This document shows positions 43,795 through 51,890 of a stretch of 64,000 nt of DNA, one piece after another. The notes under the pieces are model-generated. The model searched no databases. It was not told the origin of the DNA and saw only the letters and a list, made by a program, of their open reading frames with translations. Position 1 is the first letter of the stretch. Every line of letters starts with the position of its first letter. Both the position numbers and the translations under genes were made by a program. The DNA comes from an uncultured Eudoraea sp. (GTDB taxonomy: Bacteria; Bacteroidota; Bacteroidia; Flavobacteriales; Flavobacteriaceae), in NCBI GenBank assembly GCA_947258555.1, contig CAMYJF010000003.1, positions 1-64,000 of the forward strand. The letters are read 5' to 3'.

Positions 43795-43819
43795 AACCCG
43801 GCAAATAGCCGGGTTTTTT
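43795..43819 (+). terminator. Intrinsic terminator of pnp
   Basis: AACCCGGC (43795-43802) pairs with GCCGGGTT (43808-43815) around AAATA, followed by a T run. Confidence 0.92.
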
Positions 43820-43931
43820 GCGTTTTTAGGCCTAAAACCTAATTTTTTAGAACCTCTTTGTAACATTTGGCGTGTTTTTACGTATAAGTATATGCAGCCC
43901 TATTGGGCAGCACCGAATTTGATCACAATTT

Positions 43932-44795
43932 ATGAGACAGTTAAAAATTACAAAACAGGTTACCAACAGGGAGACCGCGTCGTTGGACAAGTACTTACAA
44001 GAGATCGGAAAAGTAGACTTAATTACTGCCGATGAAGAAGTAGAATTGGCCCAGCGCATAAAAATGGGAGACCAGGTTGCTTTGGAGAAATTAACTAAAG
44101 CCAACTTGCGTTTCGTTGTTTCCGTAGCCAAACAGTATCAAAATCAGGGATTAACCCTACCCGATCTGATCAATGAAGGAAATCTGGGATTGATCAAAGC
44201 CGCACAAAGGTTTGACGAAACACGAGGTTTCAAATTCATCTCGTACGCAGTATGGTGGATCAGACAATCCATTCTTCAGGCGCTTGCCGAACAATCGCGT
44301 ATTGTTCGACTGCCACTGAACAAGATCGGATCGATCAACAAGATCAACAAGACTTTTGCCTTTTTAGAGCAAGCGCATGAGCGTATGCCTTCGGCCGAAG
44401 AAATTGCCAAGGAATTAGACATGACGGTTGAAGATGTCAAGCAGTCCTTGAAAAATTCGGGTCGGCATGTATCTATGGATGCGCCATTAATCGATGGTGA
44501 AGATTCCAACCTTTATGATGTACTTAGAAGTGGTGAATCACCTAATCCGGACAGGGAATTATTGCATGAATCCCTACGTACGGAAATCGAAAGGGCTCTG
44601 GAAACGCTTACACCAAGGGAAGCAGACGTGATCCGTTTATATTTCGGATTGGCTGGTCAGCATTCCATGACGTTGGAAGAGATCGGGGAAACTTTCGATC
44701 TTACCAGGGAACGTGTAAGGCAAATTAAGGAAAAAGCGATCCGGAGGTTGAAACATACGTCCAGAAGCAAAATATTGAAGACCTATTTGGGATAA
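43932..44795 (+). CDS. rpoD: Housekeeping RNA polymerase sigma factor (Bacteroidota RpoD/SigA)
   Basis: 287 aa, much shorter than E. coli sigma-70: region 1.1 and the non-conserved insert are absent, as is normal in Bacteroidota. Region 1.2 is [25 protein letters not shown]; region 2 contains [22 protein letters not shown] and [19 protein letters not shown]; region 3 is [20 protein letters not shown]; region 4 ends with [15 protein letters not shown] and [25 protein letters not shown]. This factor would read the TAnnTTTG promoters noted through the window. Monocistronic, followed by a terminator. Confidence 0.97.
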   Translation: MRQLKITKQVTNRETASLDKYLQEIGKVDLITADEEVELAQRIKMGDQVALEKLTKANLRFVVSVAKQYQNQGLTLPDLINEGNLGLIKAAQRFDETRGFKFISYAVWWIRQSILQALAEQSRIVRLPLNKIGSINKINKTFAFLEQAHERMPSAEEIAKELDMTVEDVKQSLKNSGRHVSMDAPLIDGEDSNLYDVLRSGESPNPDRELLHESLRTEIERALETLTPREADVIRLYFGLAGQHSMTLEEIGETFDLTRERVRQIKEKAIRRLKHTSRSKILKTYLG

Positions 44796-44872
44796 CCATA
44801 TAGGTGCTTCTAATTGCGACTTTGAATTAAAAGTTGTATTTTAGAAGATAACAACAGGTCATCATGACTGTT

Positions 44873-44898
44873 CGTTTTTTGATTGATGAATAAACTCC
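44873..44898 (+). repeat. 26-bp exact repeat, copy 2
   Basis: Identical to 5132-5157. Its last bases (AAACTCC) form part of the left arm of the terminator at 44892-44917. A nine-codon frame (MTVRFLIDE, ATG at 44863) runs into the repeat; copy 1 lacks this start codon, so the frame is probably not the reason for conservation. Confidence 0.9.
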
Positions 44899-44917
44899 GG
44901 TTAGCGCCGGAGTTTTT
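44892..44917. terminator. Terminator between rpoD and a convergent gene
   Basis: AAACTCCGG (44892-44900) pairs with CCGGAGTTT (44907-44915) around TTAGCG, with TTTTT on the plus strand. The stem serves rpoD and can also stop the minus-strand gene ending at 44930 only if that transcript runs this far. Confidence 0.88.
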
Positions 44918-44929
44918 CATTTACTGGAA

Positions 44930-45895
44930 TTAACCCAGCGGATAATAAAAAGCATTCCGCATAACTTCCAGGCTTTTGGGTAAGGCGATATCCGGATCTT
45001 CAAGTCCTTCAAACTCCAGGGAAATATACCCCTTGTACCCAACCTTGCGCATCAAAGCGCCGAATTTTTCATAGTCGATTTCCAGGCTATACCATTTGCC
45101 GCCGCCATAATAAGTCTTTGCCTGCACCAGGCATGTTTGCGGAGCCAGTACTTCAAACTGTGCATCCCTGTTTTCAAGGAAATTGCCGGTATCGAGTGTC
45201 ACCTGTAACCAGGGATTGTTTATCTCGTCAACAATACGTTTTACCCCAGCAGCAGTTCTGCCGAGTCCCCAATGGTTTTCCAATCCCAAAACAACACCGC
45301 ATTTCTCGGCAACGGGCATACATTCGGTAATGGAATCAATCACCCACTTAAAACCATCATCATCTGTATAACCTTCCAATGTGGGTTCAATACCTTTATT
45401 TGCCATCAGGGCATCAAACGACTCCGAAGTGCCCCATCGGCCAGTATTTATGCGCATAGTAGGTATACCTAAAGAATAAGCCAATTCGATCTGATGTATT
45501 GTTTTAGCCACATTCTCAGCCCTTTTCTCTTTCTCAGGATAGACAAAGCCCTGGTGGGTAGAAAATCCCATCAAGTCCAAGCCCGCATCATACGCCCTTT
45601 TTTTTAAGGATTGCAGATAGGCATTTTCTTCCGATTCCATTTGAACCAGCAAGAGTTCTAGACCATCAAAACCCATGGCAGCTGCTTTATCTATGCACAT
45701 TTCAATCGGGGTTTCCTCTTTGGGTCCATTAAATCGCCAGAAGGAATACGTACTAACGCCTATAGGATTATGCCTGACCGGAGCAGATTCTTCAGCCCGT
45801 GTTTCCTCACTTTGACCTGTGGAAGTCTCACAACCTGTTGTCAGGATCCCTGCTCCGGCCATTGCCGAAGCCGCAATAAATTTTCTTCGTTCCAT
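44930..45895 (-). CDS. Sugar phosphate isomerase/epimerase family protein, exported
   Basis: 321 aa from ATG 45895, which opens into a Tat-like lipoprotein leader (MERRKFIAASAMAGAGILTTGC). The body is an AP-endonuclease-2/xylose-isomerase-like TIM barrel: GVSTYSFWRFNG, GFDGLELLLVQM, GLDLMGFSTHQGF, LGIPTMRINTGRW, CGVVLGLENHWGLGR, LQVTLDTGNFLEN, LVQAKTYYGGGKW and GYISLEFEGLEDPD. Glu, Asp and His in these strands could bind a divalent metal. Exported TIM-barrel epimerases are common in Bacteroidota sugar metabolism; the substrate is unknown. Convergent with rpoD, divergent from a TPR lipoprotein. Confidence 0.82.
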   Translation of the reverse strand: MERRKFIAASAMAGAGILTTGCETSTGQSEETRAEESAPVRHNPIGVSTYSFWRFNGPKEETPIEMCIDKAAAMGFDGLELLLVQMESEENAYLQSLKKRAYDAGLDLMGFSTHQGFVYPEKEKRAENVAKTIHQIELAYSLGIPTMRINTGRWGTSESFDALMANKGIEPTLEGYTDDDGFKWVIDSITECMPVAEKCGVVLGLENHWGLGRTAAGVKRIVDEINNPWLQVTLDTGNFLENRDAQFEVLAPQTCLVQAKTYYGGGKWYSLEIDYEKFGALMRKVGYKGYISLEFEGLEDPDIALPKSLEVMRNAFYYPLG

Positions 45896-45940
45896 AATAT
45901 ATAGTAGTTTAGAAGGAGGACTCTTAAGGTACAAAACTGT

Positions 45941-46870
45941 ATGGAAAAAAGACCAACTCGTATAAGCGACATTCATGCTAAAGTGATCCTAATCCTTTTA
46001 TTCGTTGGAATAGTATCGGCATGTAAACGCACTGGTGAGAAAAACGAATCAGATCAAGTCAATGTAGAATTGGCTGTCCTATCCCCTGCTGAAGAGAAAT
46101 ACATTGAAGCCAAGCTGCAATATGAGATGGAGCCTGATAATCCGGATAAGCTAATCTGGTATGGGCGGCGTACTGCCTATTTAGGGAAATATGATGAGGC
46201 TATTGAGTTATATACATTAGGACTCGAAAAATTTCCTGAGGATCCAAGGTTTCTCAGGCATCGGGGTCATCGATATATTTCTACCAGGCAATTTGCTAAA
46301 GCGATAGCAGATCTCAGCCGGGCTGGGGAAATGATCAAGGACACAGAAAACACCATTGAGCCAGATGGCTTGCCGAATGCACGCGGTATTCCTGTAAGTA
46401 CGTTACATGGGAATATCTGGTATCATCTCGGGCTGGCATATTACCTTATACACGACTATCAAAACGCCTATGACGCCTATTTGAAATGCAGGGAAAGTGG
46501 CTCTCTTCCAGATAACATCGCATCGAGTACGCATTGGTTGTATATGATACAACGACGCCTGGGGGACGAAGAAAAAGCTAGAGCAGTTTTAGTTCCTGTT
46601 GAACCAGACGCCGATATCATTGAGAATTTCAGCTATTACAAACTTTGCCAGTTCTATAAAGGGGATCTTCCAATAGATTCTGTACAGGGCACTGCCGGAT
46701 CTCCCTCTTCTGATGCCATGAAGTATGGTTTGGGAAACTGGTATTTCTATACAGGTGAAAAAGAAAAAGCAAGAGAAATTTGGGAAGAGATTCTAGCCGG
46801 AAATTCTACAAGTTCGTTTGGGTATATTGCTGCAGAAAGTGATCTTGGCCATTATTTTGCGAGTGATTGA
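45941..46870 (+). CDS. TPR-containing lipoprotein
   Basis: 309 aa. Lipoprotein signal (ILILLFVGIVSAC, then KRTGEK). TPR-like repeats: LIWYGRRTAYLGKYDEAIELYTLGLEKFPEDP, FLRHRGHRYISTRQFAKAIADLSRA, IWYHLGLAYYLIHDYQNAYDAYLKC and YGLGNWYFYTGEKEKAREIWEEIL. It probably mediates protein contacts at a membrane. No enzymatic motif. Divergent from the TIM-barrel gene across 45 bp. Confidence 0.75.
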   Translation: MEKRPTRISDIHAKVILILLFVGIVSACKRTGEKNESDQVNVELAVLSPAEEKYIEAKLQYEMEPDNPDKLIWYGRRTAYLGKYDEAIELYTLGLEKFPEDPRFLRHRGHRYISTRQFAKAIADLSRAGEMIKDTENTIEPDGLPNARGIPVSTLHGNIWYHLGLAYYLIHDYQNAYDAYLKCRESGSLPDNIASSTHWLYMIQRRLGDEEKARAVLVPVEPDADIIENFSYYKLCQFYKGDLPIDSVQGTAGSPSSDAMKYGLGNWYFYTGEKEKAREIWEEILAGNSTSSFGYIAAESDLGHYFASD

Positions 46871-46924
46871 TTGCCTGAGAACTGCGTCTAAAATCATATA
46901 TTAGATCTGCAAAATTTTCATTTG

Positions 46925-47734
46925 ATGTCTGAAAAACAAGCTTATATCCTGGGTACAGATCAGGAAGAATTATACAGATTGGGCCTGCAACATCAAGTAT
47001 GGGCTGAGGAAGCCCAGATCGGTTGGCGACTAGCAGGTTTTGGGGCCGGGCAGACTTTACTTGACCTGGGATGCGGACCCGGGTATTGTACGGAAGGGCT
47101 GGCCTATATAGCCGGAATTGGCGGCAAAGTTATCGGTATAGATAAGTCTGAAAATTTTATTCACCATTTGCAACAGGTGATCCAATTGCGAAGTCTCAAT
47201 ATTGAAGCCATTCATACCGATTTCAATCAAATGTCACTGGAAGATAACAGCCTCGATGGTATGTATTGCCGTTGGGCCCTCGCATGGTTGCCCAATCCAG
47301 TTCAAGTCCTCGAAAAAGTATACACGGCGCTGAAACCTGGTGGCCGTATGGTCATACATGAGTATTACGATTGGTCGACGCTGCAGACAGAACCCGACAT
47401 GCCGGCATTGATGACAGGCATTCGCGCCGCTTTGGGGAGTTTTAAAAAGTCTGAAGGGGAGATCGATATCGGCAGGGAATTACCGGCAAAATTAGCCAAG
47501 ATGGGAATGAAGATCCTAAGTACACGGCCCATGTCTAAGATCGCAACGCCCGGCAATGTCATATGGCAGTGGCCAAAATCTTTTTTCTATAGTTACTTTC
47601 CCAGATTGGTTTCTATGGGATATTTATCAGAAACGGAAGTGGCAGCGGCCCTGGAAGAAATGGAAGCTCTTGAAAAAACAGAGGGCGCCTCTATTTGTAC
47701 CCCCTTAATGTTCGAGGTAATTGCCGAAAAATAG
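46925..47734 (+). CDS. Class I SAM-dependent methyltransferase
   Basis: 269 aa from ATG 46925 (a TTG lies directly before it). SAM-binding motif TLLDLGCGPGYCTEGLAYIAG, then KVIGIDKSENFIHHL, FNQMSLEDNSLDGMYCRWALAWLPN and VYTALKPGGRMVIHEYYDW. The C-terminal part resembles UbiE/Coq5-like small-molecule methyltransferases. Substrate unknown. It is 54 bp before rpe, which has its own -7 box. Confidence 0.82.
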   Translation: MSEKQAYILGTDQEELYRLGLQHQVWAEEAQIGWRLAGFGAGQTLLDLGCGPGYCTEGLAYIAGIGGKVIGIDKSENFIHHLQQVIQLRSLNIEAIHTDFNQMSLEDNSLDGMYCRWALAWLPNPVQVLEKVYTALKPGGRMVIHEYYDWSTLQTEPDMPALMTGIRAALGSFKKSEGEIDIGRELPAKLAKMGMKILSTRPMSKIATPGNVIWQWPKSFFYSYFPRLVSMGYLSETEVAAALEEMEALEKTEGASICTPLMFEVIAEK

Positions 47735-47759
47735 CACGTATTCAATGCTAGTGTTTCAT

Positions 47760-47767
47760 TACCTTTG
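47760..47767 (+). promoter_or_regulatory. -7 box (TACCTTTG) for rpe
   Basis: TACCTTTG fits TAnnTTTG and lies 21 bases before the rpe ATG at 47789. Confidence 0.5.
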
Positions 47768-47788
47768 CAGGGGTAAATCAAGGAATGT

Positions 47789-48448
47789 ATGAGTTCAGTT
47801 AAAATTGCCCCTTCCCTATTGGCAGCCGATTTCGGTAATCTCCAGCGCGATGTGGAAATGGTCAATGAAAGCGCAGCAGATTGGCATCACTTAGATATCA
47901 TGGATGGGGTATTTGTCCCCAATATCTCGTATGGCATGCCTGTGATAAAGACTATTGCCACACATGCCACCAAGCCATTAGATGTACATCTAATGATCGT
48001 TGATCCCGACAGGTATATTCAGACTTTTGCCGATCTGGGATCCAGCATACTCTCTGTGCATTATGAAGCCTGTACTCACTTGCATAGGACCTTGCAGGCT
48101 ATCAAAGAAGCGGGAATGAAAGCGGGTGTGGCCCTCAACCCGCATACCGCGGTTACTGTGTTAGAAGATACATTAAAGGATATCGACCTGGTATGTATGA
48201 TGAGTGTGAATCCTGGATTTGGCGGGCAGTCTTTTATTCAGAATACGTTCAGGAAAGTAAGGCAGTTAAAAGAAATGATCGAGGCACAAAATACGGATAC
48301 ATTGATCGAGATAGATGGCGGCGTAAATGATCAAAACGCCGGACCTCTGGTTGAAGCTGGAGCAGATGTATTGGTTGCAGGTAGTTTTGTCTTCAGGTCG
48401 GCAGATCCTAAAGCTACAATTGCCTCCTTAGCCGCAACAGCTTCCTAA
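47789..48448 (+). CDS. rpe: Ribulose-phosphate 3-epimerase
   Basis: 219 aa, family length. TIM barrel with KIAPSLLAADFGNLQRDVEMV, DWHHLDIMDGVFVPNISYG (metal His and catalytic Asp), LDVHLMIVDPDRYI, MMSVNPGFGGQSFI (phosphate site) and IEIDGGVNDQNAGPLVEAGADVLVAGSFVF (second catalytic Asp). It converts ribulose-5-phosphate to xylulose-5-phosphate in the pentose phosphate pathway. Its TAA overlaps the stop of the convergent CBS gene (CTAA, 48445-48448). Confidence 0.97.
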   Translation: MSSVKIAPSLLAADFGNLQRDVEMVNESAADWHHLDIMDGVFVPNISYGMPVIKTIATHATKPLDVHLMIVDPDRYIQTFADLGSSILSVHYEACTHLHRTLQAIKEAGMKAGVALNPHTAVTVLEDTLKDIDLVCMMSVNPGFGGQSFIQNTFRKVRQLKEMIEAQNTDTLIEIDGGVNDQNAGPLVEAGADVLVAGSFVFRSADPKATIASLAATAS

Positions 48449-48876
48449 GCATCCTTCAATAGATATTTTATCAGATCGGTAGTGGTTACAATACCTACTA
48501 ATTCGTCACCTTTTACGACAGGTAAGGAATGGTATTCACTCTTAACAAAGATCTTTGCAACTTCCTTAATGCTATTATCAGGGGCAACGGTTGTCAGTGT
48601 ACTTCGCATCAATTGCGGTATAGTGAACATTTCATAAATTGAAGAAGATACATTTTCCTCTTCCCGGTAAGCTCCATCAGCAAAACTGATCCTTAGGAGG
48701 TCGTTCATACTAAGCATCCCTGCAATGCGCTTACCATCAACAACGGGGATGTGCCGAATACGATGCTTTTTAAATAAATGCTCGGCCTTGTCCAATCCAT
48801 CTGTTTTCTTCAATGTGACCAGGTCTGTTGCCATGATCGCTGATATAGGTACTCCTATTTGAACATTCATGATCAT
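48445..48876 (-). CDS. CBS domain pair protein
   Basis: 143 aa consisting of two CBS motifs in tandem: IMATDLVTLKKTDGLDKAEHLFKKHRIRHIPVVDGKRIAGMLSMNDLLR and MRSTLTTVAPDNSIKEVAKIFVKSEYHSLPVVKGDELVGIVTTTDLIKYL. Such stand-alone pairs bind adenine nucleotides and act as regulators of partner proteins. The start may be Met1 (48876) or Met3 (48870). Overlaps the rpe stop by 4 bp on the opposite strand. Confidence 0.9.
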   Translation of the reverse strand: MIMNVQIGVPISAIMATDLVTLKKTDGLDKAEHLFKKHRIRHIPVVDGKRIAGMLSMNDLLRISFADGAYREEENVSSSIYEMFTIPQLMRSTLTTVAPDNSIKEVAKIFVKSEYHSLPVVKGDELVGIVTTTDLIKYLLKDA

Positions 48877-48982
48877 TTCTTTAGTAATTCATCTTAAATG
48901 TCCTCGAATTTTACAACTAAAAGAATGACAAAAGTCATGTTGCAAGGAAGAATAACCTTCATTCATATCGTAAATTGTATTG

Positions 48983-48990
48983 TATTTTTG
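48983..48990 (+). promoter_or_regulatory. -7 box (TATTTTTG) for ypdA-iaaA
   Basis: TATTTTTG fits TAnnTTTG and lies 17 bases before the ATG at 49008. Confidence 0.5.
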
Positions 48991-49007
48991 CAGGACGAAA
49001 CTATTGC

Positions 49008-49994
49008 ATGGAAAAGTTTGATCTACTAATTATCGGTGGCGGACCCATAGGGATCGCCTGCGGGCTGGAAGCCAAAAAGAAAGGCCTGAGCTATGTGATC
49101 ATAGAGAAAGGCCCAATTGTGAACTCCTTGTTCAACTATCCCGTGAACATGCAGTTCTTTTCCTCATCGGAACGATTGGAGATAGATGATATTCCCTTTA
49201 TAAGCAAAGAGGCCAAACCCAAGCGCAATGAGGCTTTGGAATACTACAGAAGGATCGTCACTTCCAATCAATTGAACATCCATTTGTTTGAAAGGGTATT
49301 GGATGTTGAAAAAACATCGGAAGGCTTTGCTATCATATCTGATAAGTCCAAATATTTTGCCGGGCACATTGTGGTTGCTACCGGATTTTATGATCTCCCC
49401 AAGCTGCTCGACGTACCCGGGGAAGACCTCCCAAAAGTCTCTCACTACTACAAGGACCCTCATTTTTATGCCAGTCAGAAATTAGCGGTGATCGGAGCGA
49501 GTAATTCAGCCGTAGATGCAGCCCTGGAGTGTTGGCGCAAAGGGGCAGAAGTAACAATGATCATTCGTGGACCAGAAGTTGGGCAGCGTGTGAAATATTG
49601 GGTTCGTCCGGATATTTTGAATCGTATTAAAGAAGGCAGTATAACGGCCTACTACAATGCAGAAGTAAAAGAGATCACTGAAAAAGAGATCATCTTTGAA
49701 ACCCCGGAAGGGGAACAACGAATTGAGAATGATTTTGTGTTGGCTCTGACAGGTTACATGCCAAATTTCGCTTTTCTGGAACGCCTGGGGATCACTTTAT
49801 CAGACGATACCAACAAATTTCCTGAATACAATGTAGATACCATGGAGACTAATGTACCAGAATTATACCTGGCCGGGGTGATCTGTGGGGGTATGGAGAC
49901 CCATAAATGGTTTATAGAGAATTCCAGGATACATGCAAAGATCATAATGGATGCTATTTGTACGAAACGCTCTGGTAAAACAACTTTGAAATGA
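49008..49994 (+). CDS. ypdA: YpdA family (putative bacillithiol disulfide) reductase
   Basis: 328 aa from ATG 49008 (MEKFDLLIIGGGPIGIACGLEA, FAD GxGxxG). A second Rossmann motif, LAVIGASNSAVDAALECWRKGAEVTMIIRG, binds NADPH. FNYPVNMQFFSSSERLEIDDIPF and the absence of a CxxC thioredoxin-reductase active site are typical of YpdA, which in Firmicutes reduces oxidised bacillithiol; many Bacteroidota are thought to make that thiol too. Its stop overlaps the iaaA start by 4 bp (ATGA). A TTG upstream would add 11 residues but reaches into the promoter. Confidence 0.88.
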   Translation: MEKFDLLIIGGGPIGIACGLEAKKKGLSYVIIEKGPIVNSLFNYPVNMQFFSSSERLEIDDIPFISKEAKPKRNEALEYYRRIVTSNQLNIHLFERVLDVEKTSEGFAIISDKSKYFAGHIVVATGFYDLPKLLDVPGEDLPKVSHYYKDPHFYASQKLAVIGASNSAVDAALECWRKGAEVTMIIRGPEVGQRVKYWVRPDILNRIKEGSITAYYNAEVKEITEKEIIFETPEGEQRIENDFVLALTGYMPNFAFLERLGITLSDDTNKFPEYNVDTMETNVPELYLAGVICGGMETHKWFIENSRIHAKIIMDAICTKRSGKTTLK

Positions 49995-50926
49995 AACATA
50001 ATACAAGTTTGGCCATTCACGGAGGAGCGGGTACGCTGGTTAGGGGTATGATGACACCAACTCTGGAGAAGGCTTATAAGAAATCCCTTGAACACGCCTT
50101 GAATTTGGCTTATGATGTTTTAGAAAAAGGAGGTACTGCAATTGATGCTGTGGTAAAAGCAACAACATTATTAGAAGACTCGCCGCTTTTCAATGCCGGG
50201 AAAGGCAGCGTCTTCACAGCAGAAGGCACGCATGAAATGGATGCTTCTATTATGGAGGGTGAGCAGCTAAGGGCGGGTGCTGTCTCCCTTCTTAAAGGCA
50301 TACGGAATCCCATTTTGGTAGCAAAGGAGGTTATGGAGAATAGTGAATATGTATTATTGGCGGGGGATGGGGCTTTGAAATTTGCAGAAAAATTTGGCTT
50401 TATCCATGAGGGAGATGACTACTTCTATGACAAGCTTAGGTTTGAGCAATGGCAGGAGATCAAAGACACGGAAAAGTTCCAACTCGACCATAGCCCTAAA
50501 AAAGATTCCAAGTTTGGTACCGTAGGAGCGGTTGCATGTGATCGTATTGGGAACCTGGCAGCGGCAACTTCTACAGGCGGTATGACAAACAAGCGCTTCG
50601 GGCGTATTGGGGACAGCCCTATCATAGGAGCAGGCACCTATGCAAACAATAATACCTGTGCGGTGTCCTGTACGGGAAATGGCGAATATTTTATGCGCAA
50701 TGTAACAGCCTATGAAGTGTCAGCACTTATGGAATTCAAGGGGCTTTCGCTAAAGGACGCTGGTGATGAAGTGATCTATAATCGTCTTCCGAAGTTAAAA
50801 GGAGAGGGTGGACTCATTGCTGTCGATCGGTCAGGTAGGGTAACTATGCCTTTTAATTCAGAAGGCATGTACAGAGGATTCAAAAATTCTGTTGGTGAAT
50901 CCTCTATTTCTATTTACAAGGATTAA
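49991..50926 (+). CDS. iaaA: Isoaspartyl peptidase / L-asparaginase (Ntn hydrolase)
   Basis: 311 aa plant-type asparaginase. Opening motif LAIHGGAGTLV; self-cleavage and nucleophile Thr177 in KFGTVGAVACD; substrate-binding TSTGGMTNKRFGRIGDSPIIGAGTYANN and SCTGNGEYFMR. The precursor splits before the Thr to give two subunits. It hydrolyses beta-aspartyl dipeptides, including beta-Asp-Arg, the product of cyanophycinase, whose gene is convergent and overlaps its stop by 4 bp (TTAA). This placement supports a role in recycling cyanophycin. In an operon with ypdA. Confidence 0.92.
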   Translation: MKHNTSLAIHGGAGTLVRGMMTPTLEKAYKKSLEHALNLAYDVLEKGGTAIDAVVKATTLLEDSPLFNAGKGSVFTAEGTHEMDASIMEGEQLRAGAVSLLKGIRNPILVAKEVMENSEYVLLAGDGALKFAEKFGFIHEGDDYFYDKLRFEQWQEIKDTEKFQLDHSPKKDSKFGTVGAVACDRIGNLAAATSTGGMTNKRFGRIGDSPIIGAGTYANNNTCAVSCTGNGEYFMRNVTAYEVSALMEFKGLSLKDAGDEVIYNRLPKLKGEGGLIAVDRSGRVTMPFNSEGMYRGFKNSVGESSISIYKD

Positions 50927-51786
50927 GTGGTAATAAATGGTGCATCAAGAGGTAGTACTTTTACCTGCCTTTTCGTGATATTAAATTTATCGCCATTCGT
51001 CAGGACATGTACTTTAAGATTGACCAGGGACATCGGCGTACCCGGGTCAAGTAGTTTAAAATTATTATGCTTTATTTCCCTGGGGTCGAACAGTATAACC
51101 ATACCGGATCCGATTATTTCAAACCAATTGTTCTGCTTGATGACCAGTCCGGTATCTTCAGCCAGACCAATACCCAATAAATTCGGGAATTTAGCGACTG
51201 CTTCGGCCAATCTTCCGAACCTTCCCCTCCTGATAAAATGGGAATCTATAATCAGGTTACTGATAAAGCCCATCCCCTTTTGCATCGATACAGCATCCTT
51301 TATCAGAGCTTCCTTGCTGCTGCCCCCTGTGATCATTTCACTGGACATGCACATGGCACCAGCACTAGTCCCGGCAATGACAATGCCGTCGTTAACAAAG
51401 CGATGCTCCATTATCTCATGAAAACGTGTGTCTTTAATTTTTTTTGTTATTTTCGACTGGTCGCCTCCTGAAAACATAACACAGTCAGCCTTGTTAATCA
51501 AATTCAGGTTGTTGGAAGAATCCGCTTGCCTTCGCTCCTGTATATCGAGTACCTTGACATTCGTGCATTGCAATTTCCCAAAAGCTTTCAGGTAATTGGA
51601 CCCAACTTCTTCCGGTATGCTCGATGCTGTCGGTATGATCAGGATCAGGGCTTCTTTGCCACCGCTTTCACGAACTACACGAGACAGGATGCCTTCTTCG
51701 ATATATTCCATCTTATTTTGTCCACTGCCTTGAACGCCCTTGTCCTCGTTTCCACCGATAGGTAATAAGGTGCCTTTTACCTCCAT
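50923..51786 (-). CDS. cphB: Cyanophycinase
   Basis: 287 aa, cytoplasmic S51-type serine peptidase. Visible: GTLLPIGGNEDKG, LIIPTASSIPEEVG, CVMFSGGDQSKI, IVIAGTSAGAMCMSSEMI (nucleophile Ser near residue 141 in the elbow GTSAGA) and LIIDSHFIRRGRFGRLAEAV (catalytic His region), then GIGLAEDTGLVI. It cuts cyanophycin (multi-arginyl-poly-aspartate) to beta-Asp-Arg dipeptides. Divergent from cphA across about 100 bp, convergent with iaaA. Confidence 0.92.
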   Translation of the reverse strand: MEVKGTLLPIGGNEDKGVQGSGQNKMEYIEEGILSRVVRESGGKEALILIIPTASSIPEEVGSNYLKAFGKLQCTNVKVLDIQERRQADSSNNLNLINKADCVMFSGGDQSKITKKIKDTRFHEIMEHRFVNDGIVIAGTSAGAMCMSSEMITGGSSKEALIKDAVSMQKGMGFISNLIIDSHFIRRGRFGRLAEAVAKFPNLLGIGLAEDTGLVIKQNNWFEIIGSGMVILFDPREIKHNNFKLLDPGTPMSLVNLKVHVLTNGDKFNITKRQVKVLPLDAPFITT

Positions 51787-51890
51787 TGCTCATTAATTTG
51801 AGTGTAAAAATAGGGCTATTATTACGAAAAATATTATACCTTGAAATTTTGCTTAGCCCGTTGAGGTTAACGTTCCAAAATCCCTGAGAA